DNA of 63,269 nucleotides from UMGS172 sp045649545 (lineage in GTDB: Bacteria; Bacillota; Clostridia; Oscillospirales; Acutalibacteraceae): the NCBI GenBank assembly GCA_045649545.1, contig JAZRQE010000052.1, positions 1-63,269 on the forward strand, given 5' to 3'. Made by a program: the position numbers and the translations under genes. Of this stretch, positions 53,205 to 60,111 are shown piece after piece. Every line of letters starts with the position of its first letter. Within the stretch, counting starts at the first letter, position 1. The notes under the pieces are model-generated. The model ran no database searches, had not been told where the DNA came from, and saw nothing but the letters and a program-made list of their open reading frames with translations.

Positions 53205-53399
53205 TAACGGTTATAGAAAGTCGAAATAGTGTTTAAAAGCACTATTTTGACACCAAATCTTTGATTTGGTCACAAATTTTCTTTGAAAATTTGACTTTAA
53301 CCGTTACAATAAATATCGAGCCAATTCAAATTTATATTATTTGAATTGGCAAAAGCCGATTACATCGGCTTGTCGAAACGCAGAATAAGCGTTTCGACA
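53205..53399. repeat. Array of six consecutive hairpins between yicC and remA
   Basis: Stems in order: 53224-53247 (AAATAGTG), 53252-53270 (ACCAAATC), 53274-53292 (AAATTTTC), 53320-53350 (GCCAATTCAAAT), 53353-53371 (AAGCCGAT) and 53371-53399 (TGTCGAAACGC). The first three are enclosed by an outer pairing of TAACGGTTA...AAAGTC with GACTTTAACCGTTA (53205 and 53306). The last three match a second copy at 58467-58543 in order and partly in sequence. No protein is encoded. Confidence 0.8.
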
Positions 53400-53415
53400 T
53401 TCTATCGTCATTATA

Positions 53416-54294
53416 TTATTCAATATTTTGAATTTGCTCTCTAATCTTTTCTATCTCGGACTTAATATCAACAACAATATGTGAAATCTCAACATCCTGA
53501 CATTTTGAGCCGATTGTATTGGTTTCGCGGTTCATTTCCTGAACAGTAAAATCCAACTTCTTACCAACAACACCGCCTGCCTCACACATCTCCGAAAAAT
53601 GAGCGATATGACTGCGAAGTCTCACAGTTTCCTCATTCACAGCAACGCGGTCAGCAAAAATAGCAGTTTCGGTAATAAGCCTCTGCTCATCAACCGAAGT
53701 GTCGCCTAATAACTCACGCATTTTCTTCTCAATACGTTCACGGTATTCGATAACGGTTTTCGGTGAACGTTCTTCAACAACCGATATCCAATCGAGAATG
53801 GTTTTTGTTCTTGAAATAACATCTTCCTCTAAACGCTTACCCTCTGTCTCGCGTTCTTTGATAAAGTTATCAACTGCCAATTTAGCAGCAGTGCTTACCA
53901 ATTCCCAAACTGTATCCTCGTCAACCCTTTGCTTGGTAACCGAAAAAACATCAGAATTGCGGGCAACTGTTGAAGCAGAAATATCATCAATCACACCGAA
54001 CTTTTCAACAAGCGTATGCAGTGCATCGATATACGATTTTGCAAAACCTTCGTTAACCTCAACCTTATCGGTATCAGCTGCAGAAAAATCACAGGAAACC
54101 AATATATCAATCTTACCTCTTGCGACACGCGACTGAACATACGATTTCAGTTTATCTTCTAAAAAAGCAAACTGCCGCGGTGCACGTACCGAAGCTTCAA
54201 AAAAACGGTGGTTAACCGATTTTAACTCAACTGTAACTGCCAAGGTTTCGTTGTTTGCATCCCCTCGGCCGTAGCCGGTCATACTTCTGACCAT
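53416..54294 (-). CDS. yicC: YicC-family endoribonuclease-like protein
   Basis: A 292-residue protein starting MVRSMTGYGRG, the family signature, with the C-terminal DUF1732 (GGVVGKKLDFTVQEMNRETNTIGSK) and a helical tail. Recent work links YicC proteins to RNA cleavage. It is first in the long operon toward priA and spoVM and has a good sigma-A promoter upstream. ATG 54294 is preceded by GGAG. Confidence 0.94.
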   Translation of the reverse strand: MVRSMTGYGRGDANNETLAVTVELKSVNHRFFEASVRAPRQFAFLEDKLKSYVQSRVARGKIDILVSCDFSAADTDKVEVNEGFAKSYIDALHTLVEKFGVIDDISASTVARNSDVFSVTKQRVDEDTVWELVSTAAKLAVDNFIKERETEGKRLEEDVISRTKTILDWISVVEERSPKTVIEYRERIEKKMRELLGDTSVDEQRLITETAIFADRVAVNEETVRLRSHIAHFSEMCEAGGVVGKKLDFTVQEMNRETNTIGSKCQDVEISHIVVDIKSEIEKIREQIQNIE

Positions 54295-54338
54295 AAGTGT
54301 CATCTCCAATGCATTTTCAAGGTTTATATATCTAATAA

Positions 54339-54367
54339 ATTATATCAAAAATCCCACACAAAGTCAA
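54339..54367 (-). promoter_or_regulatory. Sigma-A promoter of the yicC-remA-gmk operon
   Basis: On the minus strand TTGACT (54367-54362), a 17-nt spacer and TATAAT (54344-54339). Confidence 0.85.
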
Positions 54368-54404
54368 CCCAAAAAAGCCATAAAACAAGCAGTAAAATCA
54401 AGAA

Positions 54405-54435
54405 AAATCCCGCTTTCAACACAAAAGCGGGATTT
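54405..54435 (-). terminator. Terminator of the epimerase-like gene
   Basis: AAATCCCGCTTT pairs with AAAGCGGGATTT around a short loop. Confidence 0.85.
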
Positions 54436-54451
54436 AAACTAAATTTTAAAA

Positions 54452-55309
54452 TTATTTACCTTCTAAAGCCGTAATTACACGAACCGATTTAAAGGTTTCA
54501 CCGGGTTTTAAGGATTCAATGGCTTCCTTTTTAGTAATATCATAATCACTGTCAAGATTATCTGCCTGACCGAACCAAGGCTCTAAACAGAGGTACGGAG
54601 CACCGGGTTTAGTCCATATAACAAATCGCGGTGCACCGGGGAAATCCAGCTGAATGCCGCGACCTGTATTGCGGTTAACCAAACGGCAGGTTCTTGATTT
54701 CAAATCCTTGAACACAAGTGCATCAACTGCAAAATAGTTGTAATCCATTGCTATTCTATCACTGTCGGCAATAACCGGTGTCTTGTCTTGACCTAACAAA
54801 TTACCAAACAAGGTATATGTATCAAGAGTTTCTTTCTGCGGGAAAATAAGGTCATATTCCTCAATACCCTCAGGAGTGATAAAACCGTCGTGTGAGCCTA
54901 TAGAAAACCACATTGTTTCATCATTGCAGTTGGTTACACTGTAGCCTGCAGTAACCTTACCGTCGGTCAAAACATAGCTGATACGAAGCTCAAACTCATA
55001 CGGGAATGTTTGCTTTGTTTCATCGCTTGCAGTAAGTAAAAATACTACTGAATTTTCGGTTTGTGACTCAATAGCAAATGTTTTGTTTCTAACAAAACCG
55101 TGTTTCGGCAAAACATATTCTTTACCGTTAAGAATATACTTATCATCCTTAAGTCCGCCGGTCATCGGGAAAAGGTTGGGAGAACTACAACCCCAAAACT
55201 TCGGGTCGCCGGTCCAAAGATAATCAACACCCTTATATTGGAAGCTGGTCATTTCGGCGCCGATTTCGTTAATATTTACTAAAGAATTACCATATTTTAA
55301 CGTTACCAT
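54452..55309 (-). CDS. Aldose 1-epimerase family protein (LacX/GalM-like)
   Basis: A 285-residue beta-sandwich protein. The general galactose mutarotase layout is seen: GAEMTSFQYKGVDYLW at the N-terminus, FPMTGGL, HGFVRNKTF with a catalytic-type His, SIGSHDGF, and CLEPWFGQADN with the Glu. It interconverts sugar anomers. The pattern is that of the bacterial YihR/LacX group. It could support the nearby lacZ, but the two are 35 kb apart. Confidence 0.85.
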   Translation of the reverse strand: MVTLKYGNSLVNINEIGAEMTSFQYKGVDYLWTGDPKFWGCSSPNLFPMTGGLKDDKYILNGKEYVLPKHGFVRNKTFAIESQTENSVVFLLTASDETKQTFPYEFELRISYVLTDGKVTAGYSVTNCNDETMWFSIGSHDGFITPEGIEEYDLIFPQKETLDTYTLFGNLLGQDKTPVIADSDRIAMDYNYFAVDALVFKDLKSRTCRLVNRNTGRGIQLDFPGAPRFVIWTKPGAPYLCLEPWFGQADNLDSDYDITKKEAIESLKPGETFKSVRVITALEGK

Positions 55310-55342
55310 AAATATTACTCCTTGTAAAAAGTTGTTTATTTA

Positions 55343-55371
55343 ATTATAACAAACCCAAAATATATAGTCAA
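55343..55371 (-). promoter_or_regulatory. Sigma-A promoter of the epimerase-like gene
   Basis: On the minus strand TTGACT (55371-55366), a 17-nt spacer and TATAAT (55348-55343). Confidence 0.85.
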
Positions 55372-55454
55372 GTGATTTGATATTAATTCCGCTGTTTTTT
55401 CTCATCTTTAAATTTAGCAAAAATTAATATTTTGTAACTTCTTAATCTATCTGC

Positions 55455-55483
55455 TTGAATATAAATGATTTTAATGATAAAAT
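55455..55483 (+). promoter_or_regulatory. Sigma-A promoter of the plus-strand nnr gene group
   Basis: TTGAAT (55455-55460), a 17-nt spacer and TAAAAT (55478-55483), 32 nt before the first ATG. Confidence 0.65.
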
Positions 55484-55514
55484 GAAGTAAAATAAGTGAT
55501 AAGGAATTAAAAAT

Positions 55515-56033
55515 ATGGACGTTTTTGTAGAGCAGTTAGTTGTAATAAAGCAGGATACCAAGATAATTACTTTCAAAATTGCATTTGTTTTATTAGGTAT
55601 ACTTTTAGCGATAGGATTAGTCTTTTTAGGTGTATTCTTCCCCTCTTTTTCTTTCCCGTTATATCTTTTAGCCGCAGGTTCTATATTCGGGGGCTATTGG
55701 CTATGCGGTCAGCTTAACAACGAGTTTGAATACATAGTTACAAACAATGAAATAGACATCGACCGAATAACCAACAAGAAAAAAAGAATGAGAATGGCTA
55801 ATTTTACGACATCGGACATTTTAAGTATTGAAAAATATGACCCCACACGTCACAAGCCCATAAAGAGCCGTAACATAAATGTTTATTTCGGGTGCACACC
55901 TGATGACACCGCACTTGCATTTAAAATCAAGCACCCGCGACACGGTCATTATTTTTTAGTTATCACTCCCAACGAGGATGTAAAAACCGCAATTAAAAAG
56001 TTTTTACCTTACACACTTAAAAACAGCATTTAA
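55515..56033 (+). CDS. Two-helix membrane protein, DUF6106-like
   Basis: A 172-residue protein beginning MDVFVEQLVVIKQDTK, with two membrane helices (about residues 19-44 and 46-64) and a cytoplasmic domain with NEFEYIVTNNEIDIDRITNKKKRMR. This arrangement matches what I recall of DUF6106 proteins of Clostridia; their function is unknown and the label needs a profile check. It is 26 nt upstream of the nnr gene, same strand, so cotranscribed. Confidence 0.65.
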   Translation: MDVFVEQLVVIKQDTKIITFKIAFVLLGILLAIGLVFLGVFFPSFSFPLYLLAAGSIFGGYWLCGQLNNEFEYIVTNNEIDIDRITNKKKRMRMANFTTSDILSIEKYDPTRHKPIKSRNINVYFGCTPDDTALAFKIKHPRHGHYFLVITPNEDVKTAIKKFLPYTLKNSI

Positions 56034-56058
56034 TAAGTCTATTTAAAGGAGGTAAACT

Positions 56059-57594
56059 ATGGTATTAACCGCCGAACAAATGAGAACCGTTGAAGAAAAA
56101 GCCGTAGGTCTTGGTATGAGTTGGCTAAGACTAATGGAAAACGCCGGTGCTGCCGCAACCAAAGTAATCAGAGATACTTATCAGCTTGAAAATAAAAAAA
56201 TTGTTATTGTATGCGGCAAAGGTAATAACGGCGGAGACGGTTATGTCATTGCAAGAAAACTCCTTGAAGATAACGCCGCCGTACGTGTTGTTTCGGTAGG
56301 TTCGCCATCAACCGACAGTGCTATCGAAATGGCATCTAAAGCATATGATTTAGGTATACGTCCGGTCGATTTTGAAAGTTATGAACCTCTTTGCTGTCAG
56401 TATCTTAAGGACGCGGATATAATAGTTGACGCGATTTTTGGTACCGGCTTTAAAGGTGAGCCTAACGGTGTTTACGCCGCCGCAATTAATGCCATAAATG
56501 CATCGAATGCTCAAAAAGTTGCCGTTGATGTCCCAAGCGGTATGTGTAGTGACAATGGGAAAAGTGATGGTATTTTTATAAATGCAGATTTAACCGTTAC
56601 CTTTGCCGCACTAAAACCCTGTCATCTACTTTATCCGTCAAGTGAATTTTGCGGTAAAATAACCGTTGCTTCCATTGGTATCCCTAACGAAGCATTAAAA
56701 AGCGTTAACCCGATAATGCAGGTTGTAAAAACCCAAGATGTGATTTTAAAATTACCCAAAAGAACTGCAAATTTCCACAAGGGAGATTGCGGCACTGCCG
56801 CGATTTACTGCGGAAGTTTAGGTATGGCAGGTGCAGCCGTAATTGCAGGAAAATCCGCTATCAAAAGCGGTGTTGGTATTGCAAATATGATAGTTCCTGA
56901 AAGCATTTATACAATTGTAGGCACTTCCCTGCCTGAAGCCGTTTGCACCGTTTTGGAAAATGTAAAAAACGGTAAGGTCAATGATGATGTTACAGAACGT
57001 GTAATAAACACAATAGATAAATGCAACGTCGGTCTTATTGGATGCGGATTAGGTCAAAGCAACCAAGCAAAATATACTGTTTCTGAAATTATGAAAAACT
57101 GCAGCGTTCCGCTAATAATTGATGCTGACGGAATAAACATTTTGTCCGAAAACATACACTTAATCAGGCAATACACAAATGATATTGTAATCACTCCCCA
57201 CCCAAAAGAGGCTTCACGTCTTTTAGGTTGCACTGTTGAGGATATTCAAAATGACCGTTTAGGCAGTGCAATGCGTTTAGCCAAAGGCCTAAATGCTGTG
57301 GCTGTTCTTAAAGGTGCAAATACAATTATATCATTGCCTAACGGTGAAAATTATGTTGTAACCGACGGCAACCCCGGTATGGCAACCGCCGGCTCGGGTG
57401 ATATGCTGGCAGGTATGATTGTAGCCTTTATGGCACAAGGTTTAACCGCTGCCGATGCTACTGTTTTGGCGGTAAAATTACATGCTATGGCAGGAGATAT
57501 TGCAGTAAAAGAAACCTCTGTATTATCACTAACACCCACCGATATGATAAACACATTATCTACTGTGTTCTGCCGTTTATATCTCAAGAAATAA
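56059..57594 (+). CDS. nnrD: Bifunctional NAD(P)H-hydrate epimerase / ADP-dependent dehydratase
   Basis: A 511-residue repair enzyme fusion. The N-terminal YjeF/NnrE domain (1-215) has MRTVEEKAVGLGMSWLRLMENAG, GKGNNGGDGYVIARKL and DAIFGTGFKG; it epimerises damaged R-NAD(P)HX. The C-terminal CARKD/NnrD domain (225-511) has KGDCGTAAIYCGS, VITPHPKEASRLLG, LKGANTII and NPGMATAGSGDMLAGMI; it dehydrates S-NAD(P)HX using ADP. AAAGGAGG precedes the ATG. Confidence 0.95.
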   Translation: MVLTAEQMRTVEEKAVGLGMSWLRLMENAGAAATKVIRDTYQLENKKIVIVCGKGNNGGDGYVIARKLLEDNAAVRVVSVGSPSTDSAIEMASKAYDLGIRPVDFESYEPLCCQYLKDADIIVDAIFGTGFKGEPNGVYAAAINAINASNAQKVAVDVPSGMCSDNGKSDGIFINADLTVTFAALKPCHLLYPSSEFCGKITVASIGIPNEALKSVNPIMQVVKTQDVILKLPKRTANFHKGDCGTAAIYCGSLGMAGAAVIAGKSAIKSGVGIANMIVPESIYTIVGTSLPEAVCTVLENVKNGKVNDDVTERVINTIDKCNVGLIGCGLGQSNQAKYTVSEIMKNCSVPLIIDADGINILSENIHLIRQYTNDIVITPHPKEASRLLGCTVEDIQNDRLGSAMRLAKGLNAVAVLKGANTIISLPNGENYVVTDGNPGMATAGSGDMLAGMIVAFMAQGLTAADATVLAVKLHAMAGDIAVKETSVLSLTPTDMINTLSTVFCRLYLKK

Positions 57595-57603
57595 GGTGGT
57601 TAT

Positions 57604-58098
57604 ACGCGTAAAATCCTCACTGCTTTAATTATTGTTACAATGTGCTTTGCAGTAGGATGTTCAAATTCAGCAAAGAATGAGATTTCACCGATTTTATCAG
57701 GATTTAAATGTGATTTTACGATTGAAAATTCGGAATTGTCTGGTGAACTTGAAGTTGAAAATGACGGCAATTTAATTATTTCTTTTTCAGGTGACGATAT
57801 TATAAACGGACTTAAAATGCAAGTAAAACAAGAGACAGTCACCGTTGATGTTAACGGGATTACAGAATCCTATTCACGTGAAGAAGTGCCTGAAAATTCC
57901 CCATCCTTTTACATATATGATACATTGATTGCATCTAAAGAAATTAAGCCAAGATTAAACGGCGAATTTTTCATAATAGACGGCAACTCCCAAAGCGGTA
58001 AATTTTCTATTAAACTTAACAGTTCAGGCTTTATTTCCGAATTAACACTAAACAACTCCGACACAGTACTCTTGTTTAAAAACCAAATAAAGCATTAA
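57604..58098 (+). CDS. Putative lipoprotein lacking a canonical start codon (ACG at the expected place)
   Basis: The frame encodes a clear lipoprotein signal, xRKILTALIIVTMCFAVGC, with lipobox AVGC and a soluble domain of about 145 residues. The only in-frame ATG (57640) is inside the hydrophobic core. Between the nnr stop and the signal peptide there is no ATG, GTG or TTG in frame; ACG at 57604 sits exactly where a start is expected, 4-5 nt after AGGTGG. It may be a real ACG start, a recent T-to-C mutation silencing the gene, or a sequence error. The mature domain (beta-rich, ending SDTVLLFKNQIKH) is unrecognised. Confidence 0.6.
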   Translation, partial: TRKILTALIIVTMCFAVGCSNSAKNEISPILSGFKCDFTIENSELSGELEVENDGNLIISFSGDDIINGLKMQVKQETVTVDVNGITESYSREEVPENSPSFYIYDTLIASKEIKPRLNGEFFIIDGNSQSGKFSIKLNSSGFISELTLNNSDTVLLFKNQIKH

Positions 58099-58101
58099 AG
58101 T

Positions 58102-58142
58102 ATAACCCCCTACTGTATAATACTTCTACAGTAGGGGGTTAT
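58102..58142 (+). terminator. Terminator of the nnr-lipoprotein group
   Basis: A 16-bp stem (ATAACCCCCTACTGTA with its complement) directly after the lipoprotein stop. Confidence 0.85.
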
Positions 58143-58240
58143 CTATTGTATTACTATAAAACCAAATAATGAACTTTTTTAATAATTAAAAACACAGAAA
58201 CCGCACTTATGCTAATAAATTTGAAAACTCGGTGTCAAGG

Positions 58241-58387
58241 TTATTTGCTTCGGTTATCACTATCTCCGTTTTCTTTGTTAACGGTGGATTCTATACGGTC
58301 ATCGTTTACGTCGATGCTACAAATTGCACAAAACGCCGCAAACCCGATTAAACCACCAACTAAAACTCCTAAAAAAAACTGTAACAT
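58241..58387 (-). CDS. DUF3789-like 48-residue membrane peptide
   Basis: A small gene, MLQFFLGVLVGGLIGFAAFC then AICSIDVNDDRIEST..., with one membrane helix carrying the GG-IG pattern and an acidic/polar tail. This is the style of DUF3789 peptides, which are common in clostridial conjugative elements. RBS signals are weak. It is next to recombinase and TetR genes, consistent with remains of a mobile element. Confidence 0.55.
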   Translation of the reverse strand: MLQFFLGVLVGGLIGFAAFCAICSIDVNDDRIESTVNKENGDSDNRSK

Positions 58388-58466
58388 TTAAAACCAACTC
58401 GCTTTAAATAATATTTTTACCAAAAAAAATCTATTTTTACTCGAATTATAATGAAATGAGTGTCGT

Positions 58467-58543
58467 GCAAAATTAAATATTATTATTTAATTTTGCTAAA
58501 GCCACTTTACAAGTGGCTTGTCGAAACGCTTTTAAAGCGTTTC
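58467..58543. repeat. Second copy of the hairpin-array element
   Basis: Three hairpins in a row: GCAAAATTAAATA stem (58467-58496), AAGCCACTT-TAC-AAGTGGCTT (58499-58519), and GAAACGCTTT with its complement (58523-58543). The segment AAGCC-n-TTAC-n-GGCTTGTCGAAACGC is shared with 53353-53381, and TCATTATA follows both. No gene lies between the DUF3789-like peptide and TetR apart from this array. Confidence 0.75.
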
Positions 58544-58669
58544 AACTAACTAAAATCATTATAACGGCAATCAAAAGGCATAAGAATCCCACAACTATTA
58601 TCACCAACGCGTTGGAAACGATTTTTAATATCTTTTAAGTTTTGGATTCATATCTTCGGCTTGTTCTAC

Positions 58670-59251
58670 TTATTCGTGCCTAAAATATTGCTTGATAGAT
58701 TGATAAATCACACGGAACACGTGCTCGGTATAATTATCCGCTTCGGGCATCTCTTCATTATGCACCTTTACGGCAAAATCAAGCATTACATTCAATATAT
58801 AGTTAAGTATCATCCACACATCGGCTTCATCTTTGAAAGCGTCCTTAAACTTGTTTACTAAGGGTACATATCTTTGCTTGTGTACCACATGAGACCGCTT
58901 CGTAAAATACGGTGAATAATAGTAACGGATATACATAAGGATTTCATCCTTATTTCCTATAAGAAAACGCCATATTGCCAAGAAGTAGATTCTGCATCTT
59001 GTCTCATAATCCATATCACGCGTATACATAACTTCAACGTGCAACAGATTTTTATCCACCAGTTGTTTGTCAAGGTATTCAAAAGCCTTTTCAAACAATT
59101 TCTCCTTGTTTTCAAAGAAACGGTATATATATACTTCGTTAATGCCGGTTGCGTTACTTATTGCTTTTGTTGTAGCTTTGTCAAGTCCGTTCTCGGCAAT
59201 GACATGGATTGTGCCATCTATCAATGCTTGACGCAAGTCATCCTGTCTCAT
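58670..59251 (-). CDS. TetR-family transcriptional regulator
   Basis: A 193-residue regulator. The N-terminal TetR HTH (ALIDGTIHVIAENGLDKATTKAISNATGINEVYIYRFFENKEKLFEKAF) is at residues 8-58; the ligand domain is unassigned. The start is ATG 59251 after GGGGAG; the frame continues 55 codons upstream without an RBS. A perfect dyad at 59302-59320 lies just upstream and could be its operator. No obvious target gene (efflux pump) is adjacent; the Cys-rich KTR gene is immediately upstream on the same strand. Confidence 0.88.
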   Translation of the reverse strand: MRQDDLRQALIDGTIHVIAENGLDKATTKAISNATGINEVYIYRFFENKEKLFEKAFEYLDKQLVDKNLLHVEVMYTRDMDYETRCRIYFLAIWRFLIGNKDEILMYIRYYYSPYFTKRSHVVHKQRYVPLVNKFKDAFKDEADVWMILNYILNVMLDFAVKVHNEEMPEADNYTEHVFRVIYQSIKQYFRHE

Positions 59252-59301
59252 TTTAATACTCCCCTTTTGTAAGTGTTTACTACAAGTATCAGTAAAATAA
59301 T

Positions 59302-59320
59302 ACAAACGCCAAGCGTTTGT
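59302..59320. promoter_or_regulatory. Inverted repeat upstream of tetR, candidate operator
   Basis: ACAAACGC-CAA-GCGTTTGT, a perfect 8-bp dyad about 50 nt upstream of the TetR start. Confidence 0.5.
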
Positions 59321-59408
59321 GCTTTGTTTACACATAATCCTTTGCGAGGGGTCGTCATTATCTATGGAATCACGTTTAAATATTGTTGTTTTATACGTAA
59401 TTTTAAAG

Positions 59409-59597
59409 TTAATCAAGCGGTTCGACGTTTATAACGCTTTCTTTACCACATAGTTTACATTTAATCGGCAGATTCTTAATCTCGGTGTCAGGAAACAACC
59501 ACAACACTGTGTGTTTGCCGCATAAAGGGCAGAAAAATCGTCGCCGCGTTGTATTTGTATCGTCATCAGTTAAATTGTGCTGTAATATTTCTTGCAA
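59409..59597 (-). CDS. Cysteine-rich KTR family zinc-ribbon protein
   Basis: A 62-residue protein with two CxxC pairs (CPLCGKHT and CKLCGKES) spaced as in the Cys-rich KTR family, which is often found beside tet genes and other cargo of Tn916-like elements. TTG 59597 is the likely start, with GAGG 8 nt before it; the in-frame GTG 59606 is within the RBS region. Function unknown. It lies downstream of an attenuator-like terminator and a possible invertible promoter. Confidence 0.75.
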   Translation of the reverse strand: MQEILQHNLTDDDTNTTRRRFFCPLCGKHTVLWLFPDTEIKNLPIKCKLCGKESVINVEPLD

Positions 59598-59652
59598 TAG
59601 AATCACCTCGTTTTTTGCTCTCGCTTGCGTCCTAAAATCTAAAAAAAAGAAA

Positions 59653-59695
59653 AGCCCGTACCATAATCATATTAAACGATTAAATGGCACAGGCT
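59653..59695 (-). terminator. Attenuator-like intrinsic terminator in the leader of the KTR gene
   Basis: In minus-strand RNA AGCCTGTGCCAT pairs with ATGGTACGGGCT (two wobble pairs), followed by TTTTCTTTTTTTT. It lies after the leftward promoter and 55 nt before the KTR gene, so it would stop transcription unless relieved. Confidence 0.65.
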
Positions 59696-59793
59696 CTAAG
59701 GCTCAGGCACGAGGTCTGTTTTATTTGTTATGTAGGTACGAAACTCACTTTGTTAAGATTATGTGTCCGCTTAATAAATAATTGCAATTAGCA

Positions 59794-59814
59794 ACATAAT
59801 GGTTATTATGTTGT
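59794..59814 (+). repeat. Left 21-bp inverted repeat of a candidate invertible segment
   Basis: Arms AACATAA and TTATGTT around an asymmetric 6-nt core TGGTTA. Exact inverted match to 60051-60071 over 21 bp. Confidence 0.85.
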
Positions 59815-59860
59815 TCGCAAAGACAAACAAATATGTCTTGTTACTTTTTAAGTATTTCGA

Positions 59861-59889
59861 ATTATAGCATAATACAAATAAAATTACAA
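59861..59889 (-). promoter_or_regulatory. Leftward promoter inside the candidate inverton
   Basis: On the minus strand TTGTAA (59889-59884), a 17-nt spacer and perfect TATAAT (59866-59861), reading toward the KTR and TetR genes. Confidence 0.6.
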
Positions 59890-60015
59890 GTGTTTTTTTA
59901 CAAAAAATAAGATTTACATAAATTTGACGGATTTTGGGCGTGAAAATTAAGACCTTTTGGTAATTTTTTTAAAGGTCTTAATTTGTTGCGTCTATTTTTA
60001 ATTCTCTCTGAGCTT

Positions 60016-60044
60016 TTGACAAAAGAATACTATCTATTTACATT
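60016..60044 (+). promoter_or_regulatory. Rightward promoter inside the candidate inverton
   Basis: Perfect TTGACA (60016-60021), a 17-nt spacer and TACATT (60039-60044). Its start point would fall at the edge of the right inverted repeat; in the present orientation it reads antisense into the recombinase. Confidence 0.55.
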
Positions 60045-60050
60045 ACTAAT

Positions 60051-60071
60051 ACAACATAATAACCATTATGT
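60051..60071 (-). repeat. Right 21-bp inverted repeat of the candidate invertible segment
   Basis: Arm AACATAA, core TAACCA, arm TTATGT; exact reverse complement of 59794-59814. Confidence 0.85.
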
Positions 60072-60111
60072 GATATTCAAACCGCTGCTGAAATGTGGCG
60101 GTTTTTATTTT

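Larger units (their letters stand above)
59815..60050. other. Candidate invertible promoter segment (inverton)
   Basis: About 236 bp with no gene, enclosed by exact inverted repeats and adjacent to a tyrosine recombinase. It contains a leftward promoter (59861-59889), a central 14-bp hairpin (59944-59984: AAATTAAGACCTTT with its complement) and a rightward promoter (60016-60044). Inversion would exchange the promoter that reads toward the KTR/TetR genes. Not proven; single orientation seen. Confidence 0.6.

Noticed and set aside
53205..53399. A CRISPR array or a tandem terminator block
   Set aside because: The stems are all different in sequence, there are no repeats with spacers, and no U-runs follow the hairpins.
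58536..58640. Minus-strand frame encoding a hydrophobic stretch (IVSNALVIIVVGFLCLLIAV) downstream of tetR
   Set aside because: No convincing start codon or RBS, a stop just upstream, and its end overlaps the hairpin array. It may be a broken mini-gene, but evidence is too thin.
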